Source: JBOFSQ01 sp051651625
GTDB lineage: Bacteria > Planctomycetota > Planctomycetia > Pirellulales > Thermoguttaceae
Assembly: GCA_051651625.1 (NCBI GenBank)
Contig: JBOFSQ010000101.1
Coordinates: 1-64,000 of the forward strand
Direction: 5' to 3'
Length of the DNA: 64,000 nucleotides
Position numbers and translations under genes: made by a program. Below the pieces are notes generated by a model. The model was not told where the DNA came from and ran no database searches. It saw nothing but the letters and a program-made list of their open reading frames with translations. Positions 25,411 through 35,200 of the stretch are shown here, one piece after another. How positions within the stretch are numbered: the stretch's first letter is position 1; each line of letters starts with the position of its first letter.

Positions 25411-25556
25411 ATCAGAGCGGGAAAGCGTAAGCGAGTGCCAGCGTAATCAGAACACGAAGCGTAAGCGAGTGCCAGCGTAATCAGAACACGAAGCGTAAGC
25501 GAGTGCCAGTGTAATCAGAACACGAAGCGTAAGCGAGTGCCCGAATCAGAGCGGAC
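25411..25556. repeat. Four tandem copies of the GCGTAAGCGAGTG repeat between motA and motB
   Basis: Units of about 34 bp (AATCAGAACACGAAGCGTAA + GCGAGTGCCAGCGT) start at about 25409, 25445, 25479 and 25513; the first and last differ slightly. There are no spacers, so it is a tandem array rather than a CRISPR. It lies in what is normally a short intercistronic gap. Confidence 0.88.
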
Positions 25557-25640
25557 GCAGCGTTCACGAATTGCCGTCAGGATGAATTCCGGGCTACGCG
25601 GGAATGACGAAACGAGACGTGATACAGGTACGGTGAACCA

Positions 25641-26330
25641 ATGGCGAAGATGAAATGTCCTGAAGGCGTCCCTGATTGGATTCTCACTTACGGCGACATG
25701 ATGTCGCTGCTCCTTTGCTTTTTCATTATGCTTTACGCGATCAGTTCGCTTGAGATAGTGAAGATTGACGCGGTGATTGAGTCGCTGTCGGAGTCGTTTG
25801 GAACAGCGGGATCGTCTGTCGAACCGCGTAATCGCAATTCGTCATCGACGCGCACGAGCGTCTCGCAAAACGAGCGAGCCGGACGCCAACTTCCTGCGAA
25901 GGGTGGACAAACGGTTCAGGCTCCGTTTGGTGACAAACCGCTGATGCGTAGTGTTCGCCCCAACGCTGATCAGGTGAAGGCGAGTGTGATTCCGTTTGAC
26001 GTCAACAGCGACGCGCTGACGGACGCGGCGAAGGAAATTCTTGCAATGGTTGGTCAGACTATTGCCGATTCGCCGTATCTAATCGGCATTGAGGGACACG
26101 CATCGCCGCGTGAACGCGACGGTTCTTACACCGCGCAGTGCGACCTTGCCTTTGCCCGTGCGGTGGAGGTGCGGAACTATCTCATTTCGCTCGGAGTGCG
26201 TGAAAATCTTCTTGTTGTGCAGGTCGTTGGGCCGTATGCACCTGTCGGCGAAACGAGTGCCGCCGACGATCCGATTGCCCGCAACGCCATCGTCCAAGTC
26301 GTGCAGTTGCTCGGACTTGCGCACGAGTGA
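25641..26330 (+). CDS. motB: Flagellar motor stator protein MotB
   Basis: A 229-aa protein. The N-terminal CPEGVPDWILTYGDMMSLLL, then CFFIMLYAIS, is the MotB plug/TM motif. The proton-binding Asp is the D of YGDMMSLL. Residues about 110-225 form an OmpA-like peptidoglycan-binding domain (ASVIPFDVNSDALTDAAKEI, IGIEGHASPRERDGSY, DLAFARAVEVRNYLISLGV). It anchors the stator to the cell wall. The linker is short and S/T/R-rich. The start at 25641 has GGTGA about 5 nt upstream. It belongs with motA and is presumably transcribed with flgE-flbD-motA despite the repeat-filled gap. Confidence 0.94.
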   Translation: MAKMKCPEGVPDWILTYGDMMSLLLCFFIMLYAISSLEIVKIDAVIESLSESFGTAGSSVEPRNRNSSSTRTSVSQNERAGRQLPAKGGQTVQAPFGDKPLMRSVRPNADQVKASVIPFDVNSDALTDAAKEILAMVGQTIADSPYLIGIEGHASPRERDGSYTAQCDLAFARAVEVRNYLISLGVRENLLVVQVVGPYAPVGETSAADDPIARNAIVQVVQLLGLAHE

Positions 26331-26335
26331 ATCAT

Positions 26336-27313
26336 TCATTCTCGCGTCTTCACCAGCAGCGATTGCGGTGCGAGGCGTTTCCATTCTGCGTGTTCGAGCA
26401 GTGAGATGAGTGGTTCGAACTCGTCGGCGACATACGCCGCAACCGATTGCACCTGACACTCCACCGCGAGAAAACGGAGCGTCTCGCCGAGCAAGTACAT
26501 TGTGACGCCCTGACGCCGAAACTCCGGTTCGACATAGACGTCGATAATCCCCGCGCGGCGCGGTGTCGTGTAGAACGCTTTAGAAGCGTGCGGAATCGAA
26601 ACGCAGACAGTCACTCTTCCAACCGGTGCGTCGTCGCGGTGGATTGAGTCGGCACGATACGCCGTCACCTCAATCCACTGGTGATACGCCATCAAACACG
26701 CCTCCCACCAGTGTCGCGGCTTCGGATGGTCGTTGTAACTGATGTCGAGCGCGGATCGCTGCCGCACAACCTTCGCCGTAAACTTCGGCCTGTAACCCGT
26801 CAAGTTTTTCACAAATCGTTGTACGGGCTGGTCGGGGAGAAACCCGCGAGCGCAGTACGCTTGATAGACCATCGAGTCGCACTCGGCGGCGTTCGACTCT
26901 TCGATCAGTCCGAAAAGTCCCATAAAAAACGGCATGCACGAATGGTAAACGCCAGCGATGATCGCCTTCACGCCGCGTTCAAACAGTTCGCGTTCGCAGC
27001 GTTCGATCAGCGCAGCGGCGAGCGATTGCGGATCGTCTACTTCTGGATCGACGACGACCAGCCGAATGATCCCGCGATCAGGGTCAAGCCCGCAACCATC
27101 GGTACGCGGCGCGAGTCCGCAGAGTGCGAACCCGATCACGTCTGCCCCGTTCACCGCGACGAATACGCCACGATGGTCGTTGTAAGGGAGGCCGAAAAAC
27201 CCTTCCTGCATCTCGTTGATCGACGAGACTTTCACCGCCGCCACTGCTCGCTTTAGCAAGTTCAAGAGGCGCGGCGGATCGGCGTTAACAAATGGACGAA
27301 TGGTAAAGTTCAT
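26336..27313 (-). CDS. GNAT family N-acetyltransferase
   Basis: A 325-aa protein. MNFTIRPFVNADPPRLLNLL is the usual opening of a GNAT fold, GVFVAVNGADVIGFALCGL is beta 2-4, and the C-terminal half contains a second GNAT-like motif A, IDVYVEPEFRRQGVTMYLLG, with the R/Q-x-x-G-x-x acetyl-CoA loop (RRQGVT). It may therefore be a tandem-GNAT protein. The ATG at 27313 was chosen over an upstream start that would add 25 non-conserved residues. It ends 5 bp from the convergent motB stop. The substrate is unknown. Confidence 0.8.
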   Translation of the reverse strand: MNFTIRPFVNADPPRLLNLLKRAVAAVKVSSINEMQEGFFGLPYNDHRGVFVAVNGADVIGFALCGLAPRTDGCGLDPDRGIIRLVVVDPEVDDPQSLAAALIERCERELFERGVKAIIAGVYHSCMPFFMGLFGLIEESNAAECDSMVYQAYCARGFLPDQPVQRFVKNLTGYRPKFTAKVVRQRSALDISYNDHPKPRHWWEACLMAYHQWIEVTAYRADSIHRDDAPVGRVTVCVSIPHASKAFYTTPRRAGIIDVYVEPEFRRQGVTMYLLGETLRFLAVECQVQSVAAYVADEFEPLISLLEHAEWKRLAPQSLLVKTRE

Positions 27314-27425
27314 AGCCACGAGTGTACCCGCAATGTCGCAGAGTGCAAGGTGAGTGAGGTGTAGTGGAGTGTGTAAAAAATCTTGCACGCGAACGTTGGT
27401 TCGCCGAGTTTTCGCCGTTTGTCCG

Positions 27426-28457
27426 TCACGGCACGAGTGCGAGCGTCTCGTCGAATCCGAAGACGAGGTTCATATTTTGTACCGCCGCGCCAGACGCACC
27501 CTTCACGAGATTGTCGATCACCGAACAGAGCACGAGTCGTTCGCCGACAACCCGCGCGGTGATGTGACAGTTGTTTGTGTGCGAAACTTCTTTCGTCGCC
27601 GGAAAGTGATCGACAATCTGCACAAACGGTTCACTGGCATAACGCTTTCGCAACAAGTTAATTGCCGACGACGTTGTGAACGGTGTCACCATTGGTGTGC
27701 GTAGCGTCGCGTAGATTGTTGAGAGAATCCCGCGGTCCATCGGCGTCAGGTGTGGCGAGAAAACAATGTCAACATCACCGCCCGCCGACATCGACAGAAA
27801 CTGCGAAATCTCCGGCGTGTGACGGTGCGTGCCGATACCGTAAGCAGAAATACTTTCGTTGCATTCACCGTAGAGCGACACCATCTTCGGCTGACGCCCC
27901 GCGCCCGAAACGCCACTCTTGGAGTCGATGACAATTCCGCGCGGCTCGATCACGTTCGCTGCGAGAAACGGCGTTAGTGCGAGAATCGCCGTCGTCGGAT
28001 AACAACCGGGATTGGCGACGAGCGATGCCGAACGAATTTCGTCGCGGAACAGTTCGGGGAGTCCGTAAGGAACTTGTCCGAGTCGGGCGGCGTCGGGGTG
28101 GTCTTCGTGATACCACTCCTTGAAGACCGCTGGTGAATGAAGTCGGTAATCGGCACTCAAGTCGATCACTTTCACGCCAGCGTCGAGAAGCGCAGGCGCG
28201 ACCCGCGCCGACGCGCAGTGCGGCAAACAGCTAAACACGCAACCGCCGCGTCCCACTCGTGCGGCAACTTCCGCCGGCGAAAGATTCTCAAGTACCAACG
28301 ACGAACGACCCGCAAAATACGGATGAACTTCGCCAAGTGTACGAGTGTCTTCACGACTCGTCACCGCGACGATCTCCGCGTGCGGATGACGTTCCAAGAT
28401 TTTCAAAAGTTCGAGAGCCGTGTAGCCCGTCGCGCCGAGGATTGCAATTTTGATCAT
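27426..28457 (-). CDS. argC: N-acetyl-gamma-glutamyl-phosphate reductase
   Basis: A 343-aa enzyme of arginine biosynthesis that reduces N-acetylglutamyl-5-phosphate to the semialdehyde with NADPH. MIKIAILGATGYTALELLKI gives the nucleotide-binding G-A-T-G-Y motif, SLVANPGCYPTTAILAL holds the catalytic Cys, and KSGVSGAGRQPKMVSLYGEC plus GIGTHRHTPEISQFLS match the conserved active-site His region. The ATG at 28457 is the standard start; the frame is open for 82 more codons upstream only because it passes through dispersed repeats. No other arg gene is adjacent. Confidence 0.95.
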   Translation of the reverse strand: MIKIAILGATGYTALELLKILERHPHAEIVAVTSREDTRTLGEVHPYFAGRSSLVLENLSPAEVAARVGRGGCVFSCLPHCASARVAPALLDAGVKVIDLSADYRLHSPAVFKEWYHEDHPDAARLGQVPYGLPELFRDEIRSASLVANPGCYPTTAILALTPFLAANVIEPRGIVIDSKSGVSGAGRQPKMVSLYGECNESISAYGIGTHRHTPEISQFLSMSAGGDVDIVFSPHLTPMDRGILSTIYATLRTPMVTPFTTSSAINLLRKRYASEPFVQIVDHFPATKEVSHTNNCHITARVVGERLVLCSVIDNLVKGASGAAVQNMNLVFGFDETLALVP

Positions 28458-28565
28458 TGATTGTGTTGTTGTTTGTTGTGGGCACTCGCTTACGCTTCGC
28501 GTTCTGATTTGAGGCACTCGCTTACGCTTCCCGTTCTTATTTTGGTAATCGTTCACGCCACGTTT

Positions 28566-28690
28566 CGTCATTCCCGCGTACTCGGCGGGAATCCAGAGAG
28601 TAATGCCGCAAGCAGACGCGGTAGCGACGTTCGCGCAAGCGAACCACACAGCGTCCGCTCTAGGCCCCCGCCGAGTACGCGGGGGTGACG
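28566..28690. repeat. Palindrome-bounded dispersed repeat (non-coding copy of the A2M insertion)
   Basis: It starts CGTCATTCCCGCGTACTCGG and ends CCCGCCGAGTACGCGGGGG + TGACG. The interior has GCAAGCAGACGC and GACGTTCGCGCAAGCGAAC, shared with 11538-11661. It lies in the gap between argC and the lipoprotein gene, next to two inverted copies of the GCGTAAGCGAGTG repeat (28480-28535). Confidence 0.85.
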
Positions 28691-28712
28691 AGTTCGGAAC
28701 CAACCGGAACGC

Positions 28713-29237
28713 TCATCTTTGCGGTTTGTCGCGGACCATCAGTTCGCCCGTTTCGGGGACGTACATGAACTCTTTGTCAGCGGGGAGTTCGGGCAGCTTC
28801 ACTTGGTTCGGGACAAGAATCTCTTTCGTGTATTCTTCGAGCGAGTTCGGGAACCGGTCGTTTGTGGCGCGAAAGAGTTTCATCGCTTGTGGAATCTGTA
28901 TTTCGAAGGCGATCCGTTCGTTTGCCCGCCAGTACGAAGCGAGTGCATAGGTGCCGAAGATTGCGGCTGGGTCGTTCGTGCCGCCGTATGTGTGCCCCTG
29001 TTTTCCGGCACCGGCCTGCGCAACGGTTGCCGTCGCGGCGTCTTCGGCAGTGCCTTCGACGACAGTTCGCCCGCCGACTTCCACCTTGGGCCGGTCCAAC
29101 TCGGCCTGCGAAATCGGTTTCGGCTCCACGACCGGTGCGGGCGGATCAGGTGCAACGGTGAAACTCGGCTTCGTTTTCTCACATCCGAGAATCGTTAACC
29201 CAACAACGACACAACTGCAAACAAAACCAGTACGCAT
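28713..29237 (-). CDS. Small lipoprotein, unknown function
   Basis: A 174-aa protein. MRTGFVCSCVVVGLTILGC is a signal peptide with lipobox ILGC. A Pro-rich linker follows (VAPDPPAPVVEPKPISQ). The C-terminal part has AMKLFRATNDRFPNSLEEY and ILVPNQVKLPELPADKEFMY, then VPETGELMV. That end resembles the pseudopilin-like A-x-x-x-Y-x-x-x-x-G-x-x-P...L-P-x-x-x-Y-x-Y pattern found in planctomycete DUF1559/secretin-associated proteins. GAGGTG lies just before the ATG at 29237; a GTG four codons upstream overlaps that SD and is unlikely. Divergent from the HlyD gene. Confidence 0.7.
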   Translation of the reverse strand: MRTGFVCSCVVVGLTILGCEKTKPSFTVAPDPPAPVVEPKPISQAELDRPKVEVGGRTVVEGTAEDAATATVAQAGAGKQGHTYGGTNDPAAIFGTYALASYWRANERIAFEIQIPQAMKLFRATNDRFPNSLEEYTKEILVPNQVKLPELPADKEFMYVPETGELMVRDKPQR

Positions 29238-29450
29238 ACAACACCTCACGACAGAATGAAACCGGACTCGACCACGCCAAAGCCACGCCCGTTAATCGTA
29301 GCGGCGTATAACACAAACGTCAACCGGTGCCATCGCAATTTCTCGTGCGTGAGCAGAAAACTTCCGCTCCCCCTTCGCAGCGTGTACGAAGTGTGTACGA
29401 TGCGCCTGCTCTGGGGAGCGGGCGAGTGTTGCCAAAATCGAGGTGAAACG

Positions 29451-30446
29451 ATGAGAAAAATTGTCGCAGTATTTTTTGTGATTGCCGTACTCGGTGGCGG
29501 GTGCTACGTTTGGCAACACAACTTCGGTGCAAATCAAAACGCCAACGAAAATTGTTTGACGCTCTACGGCAACGTCGAAATTAGGCGTGTAAACTTGGGG
29601 TTTCGTGTGTCGGGGCGGATTTCTGAAATTGCGTTTGAAGAAGGCGACGCGATTCAAAAAGGTGAAGTCATCGCGCAGCTCGACCGCAAACCTTACGAAG
29701 ATTTGTACGCTGTCGCGCTTGCGCAAGTGGAGAGTGCGCAAGCGAATTGTGCAAAGCTCGAAGTGGGAAATCGTCCGCAAGAAATTGAGCAAATGCGAGC
29801 CTCGCTCAACGAACGTGTCGCCAGTCTCAACGTACTCGAATCGGAGTTGCGACGTGCAACGCAACTGGTCGAAGACCGCGTGATCTCGGCGCAAGAGTTT
29901 GAAACCGCCGTAGCACGACGCGACGAAGCCGACGCACGAAAAAAACTCGCCGAAGAAAACTTGAGCCTCGCCATCGAAGGTTTTCGCAAAGAAGACATCG
30001 CCATCGGTAAGGCAAAACTCTCCGAGGCGAACGCGAACTTGCGAAAAGCCGCAACGTCACTCGAAGACACCGTTTTACTCTGCCCGAACGACGGAACACT
30101 TCTCACTCGCGTCGAGGAAGTCGGCTCGGTCGTTGGTGCGGGACAGGTCGTCGTATCGCTCTCACTCAAAGACGCGGTTTGGGTCTACGTTTACGTCCCC
30201 GAACCGCAACTCGGAAAACTCTCGCCCGGAATGAAAGCGGCAATTATCACCGACACCAATCCAGAAAATCCGTACAGCGGCCAAGTCGGTTACATCTCGC
30301 CGGAAGCGGAGTTTACGCCAAAAACGGTGCAGACAACCGAACTCCGCACGTCGCTCGTTTACCGCGTCCGAATCATTGCCGACAACCCCGACAGTGGTCT
30401 CCGACAAGGCATGCCTGTCACGGTTCGTTTGTTTTTGAATCCATGA
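29451..30446 (+). CDS. HlyD-family periplasmic adaptor subunit (YbhG-like)
   Basis: A 331-aa protein. MRKIVAVFFVIAVLGGGCYV is the membrane anchor. NLGFRVSGRISEIAFEEGDA + IQKGEVIAQLD is the first half of the biotinyl-lipoyl domain. A long coiled-coil hairpin (residues about 80-200) contains ASLNERVASLNVLESELRRA and VISAQEFETAVARRDEADAR. The second lipoyl half and beta-barrel follow (LLTRVEEVGSVVGAGQVVVS). GAGGTG precedes the ATG at 29451. Its stop overlaps the ATPase start by 4 bp (ATGA). With the ATPase and the two permeases at 45501-47723 it makes a YbhGFSR-type tripartite ABC exporter. Confidence 0.92.
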   Translation: MRKIVAVFFVIAVLGGGCYVWQHNFGANQNANENCLTLYGNVEIRRVNLGFRVSGRISEIAFEEGDAIQKGEVIAQLDRKPYEDLYAVALAQVESAQANCAKLEVGNRPQEIEQMRASLNERVASLNVLESELRRATQLVEDRVISAQEFETAVARRDEADARKKLAEENLSLAIEGFRKEDIAIGKAKLSEANANLRKAATSLEDTVLLCPNDGTLLTRVEEVGSVVGAGQVVVSLSLKDAVWVYVYVPEPQLGKLSPGMKAAIITDTNPENPYSGQVGYISPEAEFTPKTVQTTELRTSLVYRVRIIADNPDSGLRQGMPVTVRLFLNP

Positions 30447-32161
30447 TCACCATCGAAAATCTCGTCAAAAAATTCGGCAACGATTCCGCCATCGACGGCA
30501 TTTCTGCGAAGCTGTTGCCGGGGCGGATTACGGGGATTGTCGGTCCCGACGGCGCGGGGAAGACGACGCTTGTACGTCTCATCGCTGGTCTTTTGAAACC
30601 GAGTGCGGGGAGCATCACCGTTTTCGGACGCGATTCGGTCAGCGACACCGCAACGATTCGAGAGATGCTCGGTTACATGCCGCAGCGTTTCGGTCTGTAC
30701 GAAGACCTGACGGTTTTGGAAAATCTCGAACTCTACGCTGAGATGCGCGGGCTGGAAAAGTCGCAGCGAAAGTCGCGTTTTGAGCAACTACTTGCGTTCA
30801 CCGGTTTGCAGCCGTTCACCGCGCGTCTTTCGGGGCGACTTTCGGGCGGGATGAAACAGAAACTCGGTTTGGCGTGTTCGTTAATCAAGACGCCGAAACT
30901 GCTGCTGCTCGACGAACCCGGCGTCGGCGTCGATCCGATCAGTCGCCGCGAACTTTGGCGGATGGTGCGCGAACTCGTCGCCGAAGATGTTGTCGTCATC
31001 TGGAACACCGCGTATCTCGACGAAGCGGAGGCGTGCGACGACGTTTTGCTGCTCAACTTCGGGAAGCAACTTTTTCACGGCGACCCCGCAGAACTGACTC
31101 GCAGACTCGATGGACGCGTCGTGCAGGTGCGCGGACTTGCAGACAATCAGCGGCGCAGTGTACTGTCGCAACTTCTCAAAGCCCCCGAAACGTTAGACGG
31201 CACAATCCAAGGGAGCGCGATCCGTATTGTGCTGAAGCCAAACGTGCAGCCAGAAAATCTCGACATCACGAAAGTTTCAAATGGAGAATCGACGGGGCAA
31301 GTGGTGTGCGTGCCGCCGCGTTTTGAAGACGGATTTATCGACATTCTCGGCGGCGTTGGAAAAGTGGAGTCGGTTCTGGCGAAGCGAACGCCCAAAGCGG
31401 TCGGCGATGACAAACCGGTTGTCGTTGCGCACGGTTTAACGAAGCGATTCGGTTCTTTCGTTGCGGTTCACAACAACAACTTTGAGATCAAACGCGGTGA
31501 GATTTTCGGTTTACTTGGTCCGAACGGCGCGGGAAAAAGTACGACGTTCAAGATGCTTTGTGGATTGCTCAAACCGACCGAAGGCGAAGGTTTCATCGCC
31601 GGACACAATTTGCGAAAGTCGCCATCGAGGGCGCGTGCGCGGCTCGGTTATATGGCGCAGAAGTTTTCGATGTACGGCGATTTGACGGTTCGGCAAAACT
31701 TAAACTTCTTTGCGGGCGTCTACGGTTTGTGGGGATTTGCGAAGCGTCGTGTTGTCGGGGAGATGATCGACATATTCGAGCTTGGTTCTTACGCCGCTAC
31801 TAACGCCGCGACGTTGCCACTCGGTTTCAAGCAGCGACTTTCACTCGCCGCCGCGCTGATGCACGAGCCGGACGTATTGTTTTTGGACGAGCCGACTTCC
31901 GGTGTTGACCCGCTAACGCGCCGCGAGTTTTGGGGACACATCGGCGCACTGGTCGAGAACGGCGTCACGATTTTGGTGACGACGCACTTTATGGACGAAG
32001 CCGAATACTGCGACCGCATCGCTTTAATCTATCGCGGCGAAACCATCGCCACCGGAACGCCCGACGACTTGAAACACTCCGTCAAAACCGCCACCACACC
32101 CGACCCAACTCTCGAAGACGCCTTCATCACACTTATCGAAAAAAGCGACGGACGCGAATAA
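30443..32161 (+). CDS. ABC transporter ATP-binding protein with two nucleotide-binding domains (YbhF-like)
   Basis: A 572-aa protein of two fused ATPase domains. Domain 1 has Walker A GPDGAGKTT near residue 34, signature LSGGMKQKLGLA and Walker B LLLLDEPGVGVD. Domain 2 has Walker A GPNGAGKST near residue 360, the signature region LPLGFKQRLSLAAAL (Q-R form) and Walker B VLFLDEPTSGVD followed by the H-loop TTHFMDEAE. In domain 1 the H-loop position reads WNTAYLDEAE, so the switch His is replaced, suggesting one degenerate ATPase site. This double-NBD layout is that of YbhF. Its start overlaps the HlyD stop (ATGA). The permease partners normally follow directly but are 13.3 kb away here. Confidence 0.93.
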   Translation: MITIENLVKKFGNDSAIDGISAKLLPGRITGIVGPDGAGKTTLVRLIAGLLKPSAGSITVFGRDSVSDTATIREMLGYMPQRFGLYEDLTVLENLELYAEMRGLEKSQRKSRFEQLLAFTGLQPFTARLSGRLSGGMKQKLGLACSLIKTPKLLLLDEPGVGVDPISRRELWRMVRELVAEDVVVIWNTAYLDEAEACDDVLLLNFGKQLFHGDPAELTRRLDGRVVQVRGLADNQRRSVLSQLLKAPETLDGTIQGSAIRIVLKPNVQPENLDITKVSNGESTGQVVCVPPRFEDGFIDILGGVGKVESVLAKRTPKAVGDDKPVVVAHGLTKRFGSFVAVHNNNFEIKRGEIFGLLGPNGAGKSTTFKMLCGLLKPTEGEGFIAGHNLRKSPSRARARLGYMAQKFSMYGDLTVRQNLNFFAGVYGLWGFAKRRVVGEMIDIFELGSYAATNAATLPLGFKQRLSLAAALMHEPDVLFLDEPTSGVDPLTRREFWGHIGALVENGVTILVTTHFMDEAEYCDRIALIYRGETIATGTPDDLKHSVKTATTPDPTLEDAFITLIEKSDGRE

Positions 32162-32232
32162 CTGGACGTTTTTGCTCTATCGGGTAGAATTGCCCGCTGT
32201 TTACGGTTATGTCCGCAGCGAGGGAGAAAACA

Positions 32233-35200
32233 ATGTCAACGCCAGAACACGCAACAACATTTCACGACGTTTTGAACGAACTGCGCAACGCCGCAACCGA
32301 CAGTGCCGATCTCGGCACGCGGTTTGAACAACTCATGTGTGCGTACTTCAAACACGAAGCGAGTTACGCCGAACAATTCTCAAAAATTTGGCGTTGGTGC
32401 GACTTTCCGCACCGCGACAACAAACCCGATACAGGAATCGATCTCGTCGCCGAAAATTGCGACGGATCAGGTTTCGTCGCAATCCAGTGCAAGTGCTACG
32501 ACGAAGACGCAACCGTCGCAAAAAGCGACATCGACTCGTTCCTCGCAACGTCGTCGAAAGCACCATCACCGAAGGCAAAGTTCGTTCGTCGCATCATCGT
32601 TTCGACAACCGCGAACTGGAGTAAACACGCCGAAGACACTCGTCACAACCAAACGCCACCAGTACAACTCATCGGGCTTGACGACTTGAACGAGAGCAAC
32701 ATCGACTGGTCGCGGTTCAGTGCAAAGCATCCATCCAACTTGGTGACGAAGGCGAAAAAAGAATTGCGTCCGCACCAAGTCACCGCCGTTGATGCCGTTT
32801 GCGAAGGTTTCAAAACCGTAGATCGCGGCAAGATGATTATGGCGTGCGGAACGGGCAAGACGTTCACGTCGCTCAAGATCGCCGAACGTTTCGCCGGACG
32901 CGGCGGAAATGTTGTGTTTCTCGTTCCGTCACTCTCGTTGCTTTCGCAAACGCTTCACGAGTGGCAAGCGGAGTCGGCGATTCCGCTGCGATGTTACGCG
33001 GTTTGCAGTGACGAAAAAGTCGGCAAGCGTGCGGGCAAAGACGATGACCACATCGCCACAACGCCCGACGATCTCGCCATCCCCGCAACGACAAACGCAC
33101 GCACTCTCGCGCAACACTTTGTAGACAACACCGCCAAACACCGAGGCGCATTAACCGTCGTCTTCGCAACGTATCAATCTATTGAAGTCTTGAATACGGC
33201 GCAGAAAAAACACGGTGTACCAGAGTTCGATCTCGTCATCTGCGACGAAGCACATCGCACGACCGGCGTCACGCTTGCAAGCGAAGACGAATCGCAGTTC
33301 GTTCGCGTTCACGATGAAAAGTTTCTCCGCGCGAAAAGGCGTCTCTACATGACCGCTACGCCGCGACTCTACACCGCCGAGTCCAAGAAAAAAGCCGACG
33401 ACGCCGGTGCAATTCTCTGTTCGATGGACGACGAAAAAGTTTACGGCAAAGAACTCTACAAGCTCGGATTTTCCGAAGCGGTAGAGAAAGATTTGCTTGC
33501 GGATTACAAAGTGATTGTGCTTTCGGTGAACGAGAAATACATCAGCCGAATTATTCAGCGAGAGTTCGCCAAGAACGGTAGCAAAGACGAACTCACACTC
33601 GGCGATGCGGCAAAAATGATCGGATGCTGGAATGGACTTTCAAAGAAGTTCACCGACGATACCGCCAGCACGCGAAAGAAGCACACGCACAACTCGCCGA
33701 TGCGCCGCGCGGTTTGTTTCACGAGTCTCATTGCACATTCAAAACGGTTCAGAGACGAATTCGCCGGAATCATCGGCGAATATCTGAAGCAAGACAAAGC
33801 CGACAAACACGCTCTCTCCTGCGAAGTCGAACACGTTGACGGCAAAATGGACGCGCTCCAGCGGAACAAACACCTCCAGTGGCTCAAAGAAGACACCGCG
33901 AAACAAAAGAACTATTGCCGCATTCTCTCAAACGCAAAGTGCCTCTCCGAAGGCGTGGACGTTCCCGCGCTCGATGCCGTCATCTTTTTGAATCCGCGAA
34001 AGTCGCAAGTTGACGTCGTGCAGTCGGTCGGGCGAGTGATGCGAAAGGCTCCGGGGAAGGAATACGGTTACATCATTCTCCCCGTTGCCGTTCCCGAAGG
34101 CACCACGCCGCACGAAGCTCTCGACAACAACGAGGCGTACCGCGTCGTCTGGGAAGTGTTGCAAGCACTCCGTGCGCACGACGACAGATTTGAAATCTTG
34201 ATCAACCAAATCGAACTCAACAAGGAAAAGCCCGACAAAATCATACACGACTACATCGGCGACGACACCGAACACGACAGCTCCGATGCCACCAGCGGAG
34301 ATTCGCTCGTGCGTCAAGAGCAGTTGCGGTTTGAAGAAATCGAAGAATGGCGGAACGCACTCTTTGCGAAGATCGTAATCAAGTGCGGCGAGAAAAGGTA
34401 CTGGGAGCAGTGGGCGAGCGACGTTGCAGAAATTGCAAAAAAACACAGCGACAAAATCCGCGAACTTTTGAGCGTCGAAGAGCACGATCTCCAATTCCAA
34501 AACTTCTTGGCTGGACTACGGCTCGATCTCAATCCCGACATCACCGAAGACGACGCCATCGAAATGCTCTCGCAGCATCTCATCACGAAGCCGGTCTTCG
34601 ACGCACTCTTCGGCAACTCCGAGTTCACCGCGCACAATCCCGTCTCGCAAGCGATGGAGAAAATGATTACGCTACTTGAAGACGTGCAGCGAGAAACCGA
34701 GCGCGACTCGCTGACAAAGTTTTACGAAAGCGTCAAAAAACGTGCGACTGGCGTTGATAACGCCGCTGGAAAACAGAAAATCGTCATCGAGCTTTACGAC
34801 AAGTTTTTCAAAACCGCGTTCCCACTGATGGCGCAGCGACTTGGCATTGTGTACACGCCGATTGAAGTTGTCGATTTTATTTTGCATAGCGTCGATTACG
34901 TTTTGCGTACCGAGTTCGGCGGCGGATTCAACGCGAAGGGAAACGACATCCTCGACCCGTTCACCGGCACCGGAACGTTCATCGTCCGCCTACTACAAAG
35001 CGGACTGATCGAGCCGAAAAATCTCCGCCACGAATACGAACACGAAATCCACGCAAACGAACTGGTGCTGCTTGCGTATTACATCGCTGCCATTAACATT
35101 GAGAACACATTCCACGAAGTGGTTAGTGGGCAGTTGTCAGTGGCCAGTGAGGAAAAAAAATCTGACCACCGACCACTGTCCACTGACCACTATCTCCCAT

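Noticed and set aside
25411..25556. Possible CRISPR array between motA and motB
   Set aside because: Units are directly abutting, with no unique spacers.
28458..28703. N-terminal extension of ArgC by 82 residues
   Set aside because: The extension is translated dispersed repeat; the conserved enzyme starts at MIKIAILGATGY.
30179..30442. Upstream extension of the double ATPase by 88 residues
   Set aside because: It overlaps the HlyD gene in another frame; the ATG at 30443 fits the ATGA overlap and the domain start.
32150..32240. Attachment site or direct repeat marking the left border of the defence island
   Set aside because: No repeat of useful length was found between this junction and 45476-45500, and no tRNA or integrase gene is present.
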